From the NCBI RefSeq assembly GCF_006715305.1, contig NZ_VFMY01000002.1:248001-312000 (forward strand): a stretch of DNA of 64,000 nt, written 5' to 3'. Under the pieces are notes generated by a model. It was not told where the DNA came from. It made no database searches and saw only the letters and a list, made by a program, of their open reading frames with translations. Made by a program: the position numbers and the translations under genes. The stretch comes from Arthrobacter sp. SLBN-100 (GTDB lineage: Bacteria > Actinomycetota > Actinomycetes > Actinomycetales > Micrococcaceae). Shown in pieces: positions 1 to 9,114 of this stretch. Numbering within the stretch: position 1 is the stretch's first letter; the number at the start of each line of letters is the position of its first letter.

Positions 1-2639
1 TCAACCTGTCGCATGGTGCGTGCGCCATGTTCAGTGGCTATGTGTACGCGCATCTTCGCGGTAGCGATCTGCCGGTCGCGGCGAGTCTCATCTTGGCAGT
101 AGTGATCGCCGCGCTCATTGGTCTGGCGACCGACCAGCTGCTTCTGCGTAGGCTGCGCAACTCCTCTGCGCTCACTCGGCTGATCGCCACCATGGGAGTG
201 CTCCTGCTTCTCCAGTCAGTTAGCGCAAAGATCTGGGGAGTTGTTCCGAAGACGGTCGAATCGATTCTTCCGTCCAGTGCGATACACCTCGGTGGCGTGT
301 CTTTCTCGTCGGACAGGTTGTGGTTGCTGCTCATCGCAATTGTTGTCACGACGATCATTGCCGTTGTTTGGCGGTTCACTCGTCTGGGCTGGATTGCCGA
401 AGGGGCATCCGAGAATCAGCGCCTGGCTTCGACGTTGGGGTGGTCGCCGGAGTTGGTATCCGGAATGACCTGGACTATTGGTGCAGGGCTAGCAGGGCTA
501 GCAGGTATCCTGATTGCGCCCATCTCACAGCTGGACACTCGAACGCTCCCCCTTCTCGTTGTGCCTGCATTGGCCGCAGCGCTGATCGGTGGCTTCAGAT
601 CATTCCCGATCACGTTGATCGGCGCCGTTGGCATCGGAATTGCGCAATCTGAGACCGCGCAGTTTGTGAATGTCCCTGGCGCCCCGGATGCCTTGCCGTT
701 CCTCGTCATCGTGATTGGCCTGATGGTGAAGGGTTCCGCTCTGCCTCTTCGGGGCCACTCGTCGGATAGGTTGCCTCGAGTGGGTTCGGGCCGGGTACGG
801 TGGATACCTTTGCTTATCGTGAGCGCCGGCGTTATCGCATTGCTAACCGCTGTGAACTCACTCGACTGGCTCGCTGCACTCACCAGCACAATCGCAGTCG
901 CAACGATCTTGCTGTCATTCATTGTGCTGATTGGTTACACGGGGCAGGTCTCCTTGGCGCAGTACGCCATCGCGGGATTCGGCGCGCTAATTGCCGCTCA
1001 ACTATCTAAAGCCGGCACGCCCTTCGTTCTAGCGCTGCTTATCGGAGCCGTCGGCGCTGCCATCGTCGGACTCGTATTCGCGGTACCAGCGCTGAGAACT
1101 CGAGGCGTCAATTTGGCGATTGTAACGCTGGGACTTGCTGTGGCAGCGTATAGCCTTATTTTCACCAGCACGAGCTTCGCCGGTGGCGTCGGAGGGATCC
1201 TAGTCGAGTCCCCTACGATTCTTGGCTTTAGTATTGACCCTGTCCTATATCCCCAGCGCTATGCCGTGTTCGCGTTCGTGATGTTCGTCTTGCTGGCACT
1301 GGGTGTCGCAAGACTTCGCCGCAGCAGCGTAGGACGAATGCTTCTCGCCATTAGGGACAACGAGCAGGCTGCTGCGTCCAACGGTGTGAACATCCTGGGT
1401 GGAAAACTGGTCGGCTTCGGCATTGCAGGCGCGATAGCGGGAGTGGGCGGCATCGTGCTTTCTTTCCAGTCGCAGGCGATCGCCTTCGGTGGCTACGATC
1501 CCTTAAGTTCGATCAGCATGATGGCCTACTCGGTACTTGGGGGCGTGGGATATCTATTCGGGCCACTCTTCGGGGCTACGTTGTCCCCAGGCTCGCTGGG
1601 GGCGATCATCTCCCTGAACTACCCGGAGACCACCTCGTGGCTGCCGATTATCGGCGCTGTCGCTCTCCTGCTGACGATCCTGATAAGCCCCCATGGCTGG
1701 GTACATGATGCGCTTAAGCCGTTTAGTGCAGTTGCGCGATGGTGGGATTTTCATGTGTCGGTCGGGTTGGCAAAGCTGGGCCGGACGGATCGCGACACTG
1801 GCGTGAAGGTCAATGCCACCGATGCGACTTCTGATACTTCTCGACCACTGCCAAAGGGTCTGAGCGTGGGCGACATCACGGTTCGCTACGGTGGAAACAT
1901 TGCCGTCAATGCGGTTGGGCTCGCTGTGTCTCCTGGAAAGATCGTCGGGCTTATCGGCCCAAATGGTGCGGGCAAGACATCTTTCATGGACGCAGTGACT
2001 GGCTTCACTCGAATTGGTGGTGGCACAATCAGGATGAGTGACGTGGACCTAACACGTTGGCCCGCATATAAGCGGGCGCGTGCGGGATTGGTTCGATCCT
2101 TCCAAAGTCTGGAATTGTACCCGGATCTGACAGTCCGCGAGAACGTGCTTACCGCTGCTGACCGACACGACGCTCGGGGCCTCATCAAGAACGTTATCTC
2201 TGCATGCGGCTCGAGGCTCGACGATCATATGCAAGAGGTGCTAGATGATTTCGGGCTGGTGGGCTCACTGGACCTGCTACCAGAGGAAATATCTTACGGA
2301 CAACGACGTTTGTTGGCCATTGCCCGGGCTGTGGCCGCACGCCCGTCGGTCCTGCTGCTTGACGAACCTGTGGCAGGCCTAGACGATGCCGAGTCGGCGG
2401 AGTTCGCGGTCGTATTGCAGAAGTTGGCTCGCGACCGAGGTATCAGCATCCTCGTGATTGAGCACGATATGAATTTTGTCATGGGTATCTGTGACCAAAT
2501 CGTGGTCATGGACTTCGGAACAAAGATCGCTGAAGGCGCGGCGGAGGAAGTGCTGAACAATAAGGCAGCGATTGCCGCCTATTTAGGCGATGAAGCTACT
2601 GAAGCCGATGAGACCGCGATTTTCGAATCATCGAGCTAG
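1..2639 (+). CDS. Fused branched-chain amino-acid-type ABC transporter, permease-permease-ATPase (5' partial)
   Basis: Imports a small organic solute (branched-chain amino acids, or a carboxylate or amide) across the membrane. The reading frame is open to the window edge: the codons before the first ATG (27) read NLSHGACA, matching the NxxHG segment of LivH proteins, so the true start lies upstream. Counting from that ATG, residues ~1-250 are LivH-like, ~260-575 LivM-like with many hydrophobic helices, and ~615-860 a LivG-like ATPase. The ATPase has Walker A GPNGAGKT (~645), signature SYGQRR (~755), Walker B LLLDEP (~777) and H-loop IEHD (~812). SYGQRR in place of LSGGQ is normal for LivG. 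LivM-LivG fusions are known in actinobacteria; the triple fusion is less usual. No LivF or binding protein is visible here. The ORF ends at a TAG and decayed DNA follows. Confidence 0.9.
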   Translation, partial: NLSHGACAMFSGYVYAHLRGSDLPVAASLILAVVIAALIGLATDQLLLRRLRNSSALTRLIATMGVLLLLQSVSAKIWGVVPKTVESILPSSAIHLGGVSFSSDRLWLLLIAIVVTTIIAVVWRFTRLGWIAEGASENQRLASTLGWSPELVSGMTWTIGAGLAGLAGILIAPISQLDTRTLPLLVVPALAAALIGGFRSFPITLIGAVGIGIAQSETAQFVNVPGAPDALPFLVIVIGLMVKGSALPLRGHSSDRLPRVGSGRVRWIPLLIVSAGVIALLTAVNSLDWLAALTSTIAVATILLSFIVLIGYTGQVSLAQYAIAGFGALIAAQLSKAGTPFVLALLIGAVGAAIVGLVFAVPALRTRGVNLAIVTLGLAVAAYSLIFTSTSFAGGVGGILVESPTILGFSIDPVLYPQRYAVFAFVMFVLLALGVARLRRSSVGRMLLAIRDNEQAAASNGVNILGGKLVGFGIAGAIAGVGGIVLSFQSQAIAFGGYDPLSSISMMAYSVLGGVGYLFGPLFGATLSPGSLGAIISLNYPETTSWLPIIGAVALLLTILISPHGWVHDALKPFSAVARWWDFHVSVGLAKLGRTDRDTGVKVNATDATSDTSRPLPKGLSVGDITVRYGGNIAVNAVGLAVSPGKIVGLIGPNGAGKTSFMDAVTGFTRIGGGTIRMSDVDLTRWPAYKRARAGLVRSFQSLELYPDLTVRENVLTAADRHDARGLIKNVISACGSRLDDHMQEVLDDFGLVGSLDLLPEEISYGQRRLLAIARAVAARPSVLLLDEPVAGLDDAESAEFAVVLQKLARDRGISILVIEHDMNFVMGICDQIVVMDFGTKIAEGAAEEVLNNKAAIAAYLGDEATEADETAIFESSS

Positions 2640-2725
2640 CGTCTGCACGCGGCTGGCGAGTCTGAACGGCCGGGCTGATCGGACTTCCCAATCCATCGCT
2701 AGATAGTTCTCCTTGGGTGTCCGGT

Positions 2726-3010
2726 TTAGGTTGTATATGGGTCGGCCATGCCGATGTATTTGGTGGTGGTGTATTAGGTGATGCCTGGGAGCCGCCTTCA
2801 CGGCCGAGGCCTGATTGCTTGATGCCACAGAAGGGGGCGTCGTTGAAGCCCACCATTCCGAACTCGATCTGTTCCACCATGCGCAGAAGCGGTTGAAGTG
2901 TCGGCTGCAGAGGAAGGGGCGAGGCCATATGCACTGGCATTGGCTAGACGGACCGCCTCATCCTCAGTGGCGAAGGTCGTGACGGAAGTGACCCATCCAA
3001 AGATTTCCCG
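2726..3010 (-). pseudogene. Succinate-semialdehyde dehydrogenase C-terminal remnant
   Basis: Reading the minus strand from 3010 gives an aldehyde dehydrogenase segment (REIFGWVTSVTTFATEDEAV, then LANASAYGLA), then EFGMVGFNDAPFCGIKQSGL. The expected C-terminal tail (YTTTKYIGMADPYTT) follows only after a frame change and an in-frame TAA where Glu is expected. The linker between the two blocks is scrambled. The N-terminal three quarters, including the catalytic Cys, are absent. This is the last ~95 codons of a gabD/SSADH-type gene and cannot be functional. Confidence 0.8.
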
Positions 3011-3019
3011 AAAGGGATG

Positions 3020-3250
3020 TCAGCGTTCAGCCCTAAAGCGCACCTGGGCGTCGTGCGCCGCTTTGGCGTCCGGCTGTCGCTGGGCTTCTTGCCGGTAGCG
3101 GGCAAACGTCTCGGCGATGCGTGAGGCGATCATCGGAGATTGCCGCATTCCGTTGTCCAGAAAGTCGTCGATGACCTCTGATGGCCACTCGCCCAGCCCC
3201 TTTTTTAACGCCTGTGAGGATTGGAGTGGCTGGTCTGGGATTGGCTGGCA
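3020..3250 (-). pseudogene. Unidentified coding remnant
   Basis: One minus-strand frame is open here and has a credible coding composition (for example FARYRQEAQRQPDAKAAHDA), ending at a TGA at 3020-3022. An internal ATG sits at 3148, but no ribosome binding site was found and the upstream part has no start. I do not recognise the family. It adjoins the SSADH remnant but is not part of it. Confidence 0.25.
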
Positions 3251-3329
3251 GAGTAAGTGCAGGCCGTTCCACCCGGCGGTCGTGACTCATTAAACGCTTG
3301 GCCCCGGCTCCTGTTCGGGTGTCCTGTTA

Positions 3330-3524
3330 TCGACATGTCCGTCTGCTGGGTTGGGCGGCCGGCACCTGCCCGGCCCACCTCGGTGACTTGATCAGAAGAT
3401 TGTCCGCCTCCGCGCGGGGGCGTGGCTCGTCACAGTGCTGTTCCGAAGTGACCTCTACCCGGACTGGTACCGGCCCGTAACGGCCCTGACCATGTCCGCT
3501 AAAGAGGTAGGTGCCAGAACCGCT
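3330..3524 (+). ncRNA. Possible IS110 left-end non-coding RNA (bridge-RNA candidate)
   Basis: About 200 bases without a convincing gene precede the IS110 transposase start. They contain GC-rich complementary segments, for example GGGCGGCCGGCACC facing CCGGCCCACC near 3352-3380. In IS110-group elements the non-coding left end is transcribed into a bridge RNA with target- and donor-binding loops. Here only the position and the hairpin potential support this; I could not fold it or compare relatives. Confidence 0.25.
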
Positions 3525-4593
3525 ATGACAATCGTTGCGCATTCCCACCCGTTTGTCGTGGGTGTCGACACCCACGCCCGGAAGCACGTCTTCGCCATCA
3601 TCGCCGTGCCCAGCGGTGAACGGATTGATAGCCGGGATTTCCCGGCGACGGGGGCCGGCATCACGTGCCATTGCTTGGGTTGCCCGTCGCACCGAAGCGG
3701 ATCTGGCCACCCTGTGGGTAATTGAGGGCGCGGCTTCTTATGGTGCCGTGCTGGCCGGCGCTGTCGCAGCTGCTGGCTACCAGGTCGCCGAGGCCACTCG
3801 CATGGATGCCATGCCCCGTCGTGGGGTTGGAAAGTCGGATCCGCTGGACGCGCACCGGATCGCTTCTGCCGTCCTTGCCTTGGAAGAGAATAAGTTGCGC
3901 CGGCCGCGGTTGAACGAAGGGGTCCGCGCAGCCTTGCGGGTCCTGGTCTGTGCACGTCAGTCGATGACAACCGACCGGACCAGGACAGTCAATGCGTTGA
4001 CCGCACTGCTCCGGACCAATGATTTGGGTTTGGATGCGCGGAGCTCGTTGACCGGGAGCCAGATACTGGAGGTGTCCAGGTGGCGGGCCCGTGAAGAACC
4101 GCTTGCGGTATCGGTAGCCCGCTCCGAAGCCGTTAGGCTCGCCAAGCGCATCGGCGACCTTGATGGTGAAATCAAAGCAAACGGCTCCCGGATCAGCGAA
4201 CTGGTTCAGGTCAGCGAAGCCGCGCCACTGCTGCAGGAATCCGGCTTCGGGCCAGTCACGGCAGCCATTTGTCTCACCGCTTGGTCTCATCAGGGCCGGG
4301 TACGTTCCGAGGCAGCTTTCGCCGCCTTGGCCGGAGTCAACCCCATTCCCGCGTCATCCGGAAATACCATCCGCCATAGGCTCAACCGCGGCGGCGACAG
4401 GACCCTCAATAAAGCGCTGCACATGGTCGCTCTGACCAGGATGGCGTTCGATCCGGAAACCATCGCATATGCAGCAAAACGGCAGGCAGAAGGGCGAACC
4501 AAGAAAGAGATCAGACGGTGCGTGAAACGCTACCTCGCCCGGCGGATCTACCGCACACTCAATGCCAACAGCCTGATGCCATCGCTCCGTTGA
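3525..4593 (+). pseudogene. IS110-family (DEDD) transposase, frameshifted
   Basis: The natural start is ATG 3525 (MTIVAHSHPFVVGVDTHARK), carrying the first catalytic Asp. Near 3655-3665 the homology moves to another frame (FPATGAGI, then SRAIAWVARR), consistent with one extra base. The rest is intact: WVIEGAASYGA, the GKSDPLDAHRIA Asp pair, and the C-terminal transposase_20-type region with ASSGNTIRH (the conserved Ser) and LNRGGDRTLNKAL. Length (~355 codons) is normal for the family. A single-base insertion or a sequencing error separates it from a working transposase. Element boundaries were not determined, since IS110 elements usually lack clear inverted repeats. Confidence 0.85.
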
Positions 4594-4846
4594 CAACCAT
4601 AGAAGAGTCGATAACCGGCCTTTTGTGAAGCTTATTGCCTGAGGCAACTTTTCTCGGGAACCGGCAGGCTGACCTGAACTAGCAGATTGATTCCCTGAGC
4701 TGTACCAGCTGCTTCATGGAAGCTGCCGGTCTTGGACAGTGAACTCACCAGCAGCGGCGCCTTGCACCAGATGGCCAACCTGCCAGGAATTCATTTTCCC
4801 CCAAGCGAACGGCCGCAATAATGCCGCAACGAACCGCACGCTTTAG
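4594..4846. other. Intergenic, nothing recognised
   Basis: This stretch between the IS110 transposase stop and the next small ORF has no credible gene. It presumably includes the right end of the IS110 element. Confidence 0.4.
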
Positions 4847-4885
4847 TTGAAAGAAGGAGAGAAAGCTCTGCCGGCACTAACTTCA

Positions 4886-5071
4886 ATGCTCACTGTCAAA
4901 GTCGAGGACGCCTCGTCAAGGGACCGACAGCTGGAGCACGTGAGTTCACTGCTGCGCGAGAAGGCCACGGATTGCGGCATTCTCGTGACCAGGATGGACT
5001 TCACAACATTCTCGATCGCCCTCACCCCCGATATCCCGTTCGGATTCACCATGGAACGCGATTTGCTATGA
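4886..5071 (+). CDS. Small hypothetical protein
   Basis: A short acidic protein of about 61 residues from ATG 4886. The frame is open from a TTG at 4847. A strong Shine-Dalgarno (AAGGAG, 4854-4859) lies 8 bases before a CTG at 4868, so a rare CTG start is possible and the N-terminus is uncertain. No signal peptide, membrane segment or known motif is visible. It ends 12 bases before the next small gene, whose ribosome binding site begins right at this stop, so the two probably form one unit. Function unknown. Confidence 0.45.
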   Translation: MLTVKVEDASSRDRQLEHVSSLLREKATDCGILVTRMDFTTFSIALTPDIPFGFTMERDLL

Positions 5072-5083
5072 AGGAGAGCGGGC

Positions 5084-5335
5084 ATGCGTACACCAAGTGA
5101 TCCGTACCTATTAGAAGAAGATCATCTTGAAGAGGTGGAGAAGCACCCCCTCTTGGCCTGGACAAGCATCAAGCCAGGGGACGTCGTGTCACTTCAAGTG
5201 CCGGGGATCGGGGATTACGTCGGAACAGTTGAGTCCAGTACCAACGACGGACTCATTATTTGGACCAGAGACGGCTTAAACGAGAGGAGACTTTTCCACT
5301 TTCGTGACTGTGAGTCCCTACGTCTCATGAGCTGA
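5084..5335 (+). CDS. Small hypothetical protein
   Basis: An 83-residue soluble acidic protein with a good ribosome binding site (AAGGAGAG, 6-7 bases before ATG 5084). The segment around residues 32-60 (KPGDVVSLQVPGIGDYVGTV) resembles a small beta-barrel, SH3-like module, but no family assignment is justified. It resembles in style the protein at 29365-29586 (W/G-rich, short beta-strand pattern). It is likely co-transcribed with the preceding small gene. Confidence 0.55.
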   Translation: MRTPSDPYLLEEDHLEEVEKHPLLAWTSIKPGDVVSLQVPGIGDYVGTVESSTNDGLIIWTRDGLNERRLFHFRDCESLRLMS

Positions 5336-5609
5336 TTCGCGTCGCTGCTCTCTTGCCAGAAAGCGAGCTCGAGCCAGGGGGTTGATCGGCTTGCGCGACT
5401 CGGCGGCGCCGACAGGACGATATCAGGCCTTGACCTAACCAGCTTAGGGAGTGAGAGAATAACGCGGCCTGCCAGCTACGTTCACGGCTCCCCTTCGATC
5501 AACCTTTCCGTAGGCCCGTCTCACACCTACTCCGAGCCGTTAATGGACCTTCCATCAAGCTAGGGCCGCGGGGGCTACGGCACAACGGCGGCGCCGGCAG
5601 GGGAGCGGT
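5336..5609. other. Intergenic, nothing recognised
   Basis: No credible ORF, RNA or repeat was seen between the small hypothetical gene and the end of the dead resolvase. Confidence 0.4.
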
Positions 5610-6110
5610 TCACTGCAGTTTGGCGTGGCGCAGGTACTCGTAGACGGTCTCCTGCTGATTCCGCAGTCATGGGCAAGCAGGGCTTTCGGGACACCGCTGC
5701 GGGCGCGCTGGACCAGTTGGGCGGCCCTTTCCGGTGTAAGGGTCTTTTTGCGTCCTTTGTAGGCGCCGCGCTGCTTGGCCAGGGCGATGCCTTCCCGTTG
5801 GCTTTCCCTGATGAGGGAGCGTTCGAATTCGGCGAAGGCGCCCATGACGGAGAGCATGAGGTTAGCCATGGGGGAGTCTTAGCCGGTGAAGACCAGGCTC
5901 TCTTTGACGAACTCCCCCCGCACGCCCTTGCGGGTCAGGCCCTGTACGAGACCATGTAAGTCATCGAGGTTGCGGGCGAGCCGGTCCACGCTGTGGATTA
6001 TGACGGTGTCACCGTCTCGGGCGAACACCACAAGCTCCGTGAGCTGCGGCCTGGCGATTTCCCGGCCGGAGGCTTTGTCCGTGAAGACCCGGTCTCCGCA
6101 CCCCGGCCCC
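5610..6110 (-). pseudogene. Serine resolvase/invertase, decayed copy
   Basis: Relative to the intact copy at 7101-7715, this lacks the first ~30 residues, including the catalytic Ser (similarity begins at DRVFTDKASG). It carries a TAA where Glu is expected (ESLVFTG-stop-DSPMANLML, near 5880) and is frameshifted in its C-terminal helix-turn-helix (native end ETVYEYLRHAKLQ, TGA at 5610-5612). Unrelated sequence replaces the N-terminus up to 6208. It is an older, inactive relative of the neighbouring resolvase. Confidence 0.85.
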
Positions 6111-6329
6111 GGTAGGATGCTGGCTGAGCTATCTTGAGTCAAGGGGTTCCAAGCGAAGATGCCACGAATGACGGCAGAAAACGGCCCCTTTTGCAGGCCC
6201 CCGGCCATTTTAAAGAGCCGATAATAAAGATTCTATAAAGCTGCGGTCAGAAGAGAGATAAAGGGGCTCTTTCCGGGCCTGTCGATGGACGGCCAGCAGG
6301 GTTGCCTTAGCCTTCCCAAACGACGGAGT

Positions 6330-6953
6330 TTACGGCGCAGGGTACGACCATACCCAGCCACCGGCGCTGAATGGGTCGAAGGACACTTCGCCAGAAGGTG
6401 AAGTTACGTCGAGGAGGACCAGGCCGTTCAGTTGTTCACCCTTGCTGATCTCTGTGGGTAGGAGCCGGGACCTGTCGGCGAGACAGTTTTGGCTGCTACC
6501 CGAATCGACGGTGTTCATTCGCGTGCCATTAGCGGCGTAGCCTTTCCAGTGGTAAGGGTCAAAGCTAATGAAATCCTGACCGCTACTAACCAAGGGACCG
6601 ATGAAATCGCTCGTAGTTGAGATCTCTACGTTGATCGCGATCATGGTCCCTGTCGGAGGAGTCGCGTAAGGCGCGTCGCATGTAATGGGCTGAATCGACG
6701 TCACCTTGAAGGTCAAAGTGGGAGTGTCCGTCGCCTTATTCCCCTTCCATGCCGCGGTCTCACCGGCTGCCTTGATTATTTGGCCGCGAGCGTTCACGTT
6801 GCGGCTAGGTGTTGGAGTGGGTGTCGGGGTGGCGGTCGGCGTGCCAGCTGGCGGTATCGAAGCAGCTGGCGCCGCCTGCGGAGCCGGAGACGAGCAGGAA
6901 CTGAGAGCAAGGCCCAGAAAAAGGGCTCCGGCGATGGCGCGAGAAGTATTCAT
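6330..6953 (-). CDS. Secreted lipoprotein, DUF4352-like
   Basis: The chosen start (ATG 6953, preceded by TGGGGA) gives a textbook lipoprotein signal: MNTSRAIAG, a hydrophobic stretch, then lipobox LSSC with Cys20. A low-complexity Pro/Thr linker (repeats of TPTP) of ~30 residues follows, as expected for a spacer from the membrane. The globular part (~residues 55-207) looks like the immunoglobulin-like DUF4352 type found in many Gram-positive lipoproteins. An upstream in-frame ATG at 7037 would bury the signal peptide and was rejected. The gene lies between the dead and the intact resolvase on the same strand. Role unknown. Confidence 0.75.
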   Translation of the reverse strand: MNTSRAIAGALFLGLALSSCSSPAPQAAPAASIPPAGTPTATPTPTPTPSRNVNARGQIIKAAGETAAWKGNKATDTPTLTFKVTSIQPITCDAPYATPPTGTMIAINVEISTTSDFIGPLVSSGQDFISFDPYHWKGYAANGTRMNTVDSGSSQNCLADRSRLLPTEISKGEQLNGLVLLDVTSPSGEVSFDPFSAGGWVWSYPAP

Positions 6954-7100
6954 TTTTCCCCATTTAGAACGACGAGACACGTCATCATAGCGACTCCCAT
7001 TCAATCGCTCTGAATCATGAACGGGAGCAAACACCACGAGTTCTCGTTGCCCCGCGTTTTGGGAGGCTGGGGCGAGGCCGATAGCTGATATTCCGTAAAG

Positions 7101-7715
7101 CTACGGCAAGAAGGGCGGCTCGGCGGGGGAGGAGGATCCCGCGAGCCTGGCCTGGCGCAGGTACTGGTAGACCGTCTCCCTGCTGATCCCGTAATCATGG
7201 GCAAGAACGACTTTTGAAATGCCGCCGCCAGCCCGCTTGACCAGCTCGTCCGCCTGCTCCGGGGTGAGGGTCTTTTTTCGCCCTTTGTACGCGCCGCGCT
7301 GCTTGGCCAGGGCGATCCCTTCCCGCTGGCGTTCCCTGATGAGGGAACGTTCGAATTCAGCGAATGCCCCCATGACGGAGAGCATAAGGTTGGCCATGGG
7401 GGAGTCCTCGCCTGTGAAGACCAAGCTCTCCTTGACGAACTCCACCCGCACACCTTTGCGGGTGAGGTTCTGGACGAGGGCGCGCAGGTCATCGAGGTTA
7501 CGGGCGAGCCGGTCCATGCTGTGAACGACGACGGTGTCCCCGTCACGGGCGAACCGCAACAGCTCCGTCAGCTCAGGTCTGGCAGTGTCCCGGCCGGAAG
7601 CCTTGTCAGTGAAGACCCGGTCCAGAACCTGGCCTTCGAGCTGGCGCTTCTCGTTTTGGTCCAGCGTGCTGACCCGCACGTACCCGATCCGCTGTCCGGC
7701 CACCGGCGCCTCCAA
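7101..7715 (-). CDS. Serine resolvase/invertase family recombinase
   Basis: A complete 204-residue small serine recombinase. The N-terminal catalytic domain has YVRVST with nucleophile Ser16, the arginine motif DRLARN and the dimer-helix region FAEFERSLIRERQREGI. The C-terminus has a helix-turn-helix (YGISRETVYQYLRQARL). It cuts and rejoins DNA at a res-like site and typically resolves Tn3-family cointegrates. Two broken relatives lie at 5610-6110 and 23165-23400. No matching full-length Tn3 transposase gene is present, but sequences resembling Tn3 ends occur at 9212 and 14852. Confidence 0.9.
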   Translation of the reverse strand: MEAPVAGQRIGYVRVSTLDQNEKRQLEGQVLDRVFTDKASGRDTARPELTELLRFARDGDTVVVHSMDRLARNLDDLRALVQNLTRKGVRVEFVKESLVFTGEDSPMANLMLSVMGAFAEFERSLIRERQREGIALAKQRGAYKGRKKTLTPEQADELVKRAGGGISKVVLAHDYGISRETVYQYLRQARLAGSSSPAEPPFLP

Positions 7716-8064
7716 CCCTCGTCCTGTCAGGTTGAGTTCTAGGCCTGTGCCAGAAGAAAGTCAAGACTACCGCGCGGGATCGCCAGGACGGGGTGTACTT
7801 GCAGGACAGATTTGCAAAAACGCATCTTGACGACGAAGGCCTCACCTTCATCGCAACAGCGCCGAACCCGGCACGGACACGGCTCACCCTGCTCACTAGT
7901 TGGGCCGCAAGAGCGCGATACGAGGCCAACCAAGCTACCGGTGGGCGGGAAGAACCGGCACCTCGGCTTCCCTGAATCAACCTTGAATTCCTGATGTCTC
8001 CGCGCTACTGACGAAGTTTCGGTCTTGAGGACGGAGTCTCATAGCGTCCTTGCGCTCCAAGGGC
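7716..8064. other. Upstream region of the resolvase, no clear gene
   Basis: A 60-codon plus-strand frame (from a GTG near 7793) reads like coding sequence (FAKTHLDDEGLTFIATAPNP) but has no ribosome binding site and no recognisable family; it may be a remnant. A res site for the minus-strand resolvase would be expected here but no clear dyads were found by eye. Confidence 0.25.
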
Positions 8065-9114
8065 CTATTCATGTCTCTCGGGAGACTTCTTGCCAAACCA
8101 GGGCTGACCATCGAAATCTGCATCAGCGATTCCTCCCACCTTCGCGTTTATGAGGGTCGGTTCGTGAAGGTTTTTGGGGACGTAGCTTCCATCATCGGGA
8201 TGGTGGTAGAGGTACTCTCGTGCGTGCTCCGCGGTGTGTTCGTTAAATAGCTTCTCCGTAGCCGCTGTGCCAGCCTGTATTCGGTCCGCATCTCCTCTCA
8301 GAATCGCGGCTCTCATTTCCTGCACGCGCGGATCGTCGATGTCGTACTGCTCGACCATCACCATGGGATCACTCATCAAGAGGCCGATCTTTCGTGTGAG
8401 GGGGAAAGTGATACCCCAGGCGGTCGCAAAGCCGACTCCCTGCCAGGCATCGTCCGAGAGGTTGCGAACAAGGCTCACCGGGGCATCGGAGGTGATAAGC
8501 GAGCGAGTTTTGAAGCGGATGAGCGACCACGGGCGAGCGGCTAGGTAGGGCGTGATTTGCTCGGCAGTATCCAGCAGATGCTGGATGTGCTTTAGGTTTG
8601 AGAACCTAATTGGAGGCCCTCCAGGTTGCGTCGCTTGATCCCATAGCCGGTTCGCTTCCTGATCTGTGGCCTCAAACCCAAGGTTTCTCTTGATCCAAGA
8701 CTTCGCGTGGGGGCGACCGCCCGCTCCCATTTCGAGGCGAACCATACTCGCCTGTAAGTGCTCTATTGTTCGACGAGTGTCGGGGCCTCGCACGTGCTGG
8801 AGAGCGGCATAGTAGGAGAGCTTCCAGCGGTCCACTTCGGGGAGTGGGAACTCTCCTTGTATTACCCTACGGATAATTGCCAGTCCTTCCCCCTCAATAC
8901 TGCTTAGCGCCGCTTCAAACGCACCAGGCTCGTCTAGTTCCTCCACTCTGTAAAAGTGTGTCTGGGCCGCCACGTTCTTCACCGAGGATGTATATGGCTG
9001 CCGACCCGAGTCGAGAGGCAAGACGGTGATGCGTTCCTTCTCCGTTGCGAATCCGCGAAGATAGCCTCGGGGCACGTAGTGGTGCAGCTTCCCGCTACTG
9101 TCTTTGCTCGTCAT
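8065..9114 (-). CDS. DUF4238 family protein
   Basis: A 349-residue soluble protein. The N-terminal signature HHYVPRGYLRGFA is that of DUF4238, and further family blocks follow (FYRVEELDEPGAFEAALSSI; RPWSLIRFKTRSLITSDAPV). No signal peptide or membrane helix is present. The molecular activity of DUF4238 is not established; such proteins are common in accessory DNA. It stands alone on the minus strand about 100 bases from a sequence resembling a Tn3-type end, so it may be a transposon passenger. Confidence 0.75.
   Translation of the reverse strand: MTSKDSSGKLHHYVPRGYLRGFATEKERITVLPLDSGRQPYTSSVKNVAAQTHFYRVEELDEPGAFEAALSSIEGEGLAIIRRVIQGEFPLPEVDRWKLSYYAALQHVRGPDTRRTIEHLQASMVRLEMGAGGRPHAKSWIKRNLGFEATDQEANRLWDQATQPGGPPIRFSNLKHIQHLLDTAEQITPYLAARPWSLIRFKTRSLITSDAPVSLVRNLSDDAWQGVGFATAWGITFPLTRKIGLLMSDPMVMVEQYDIDDPRVQEMRAAILRGDADRIQAGTAATEKLFNEHTAEHAREYLYHHPDDGSYVPKNLHEPTLINAKVGGIADADFDGQPWFGKKSPERHE

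Noticed and set aside
6212..6272. AAAGAGCC / GGCTCTTT inverted repeat between the dead resolvase and the lipoprotein gene
   Set aside because: The arms are only 8 bp with a ~45-base loop and no T-tract, so a terminator or transposon end could not be claimed.
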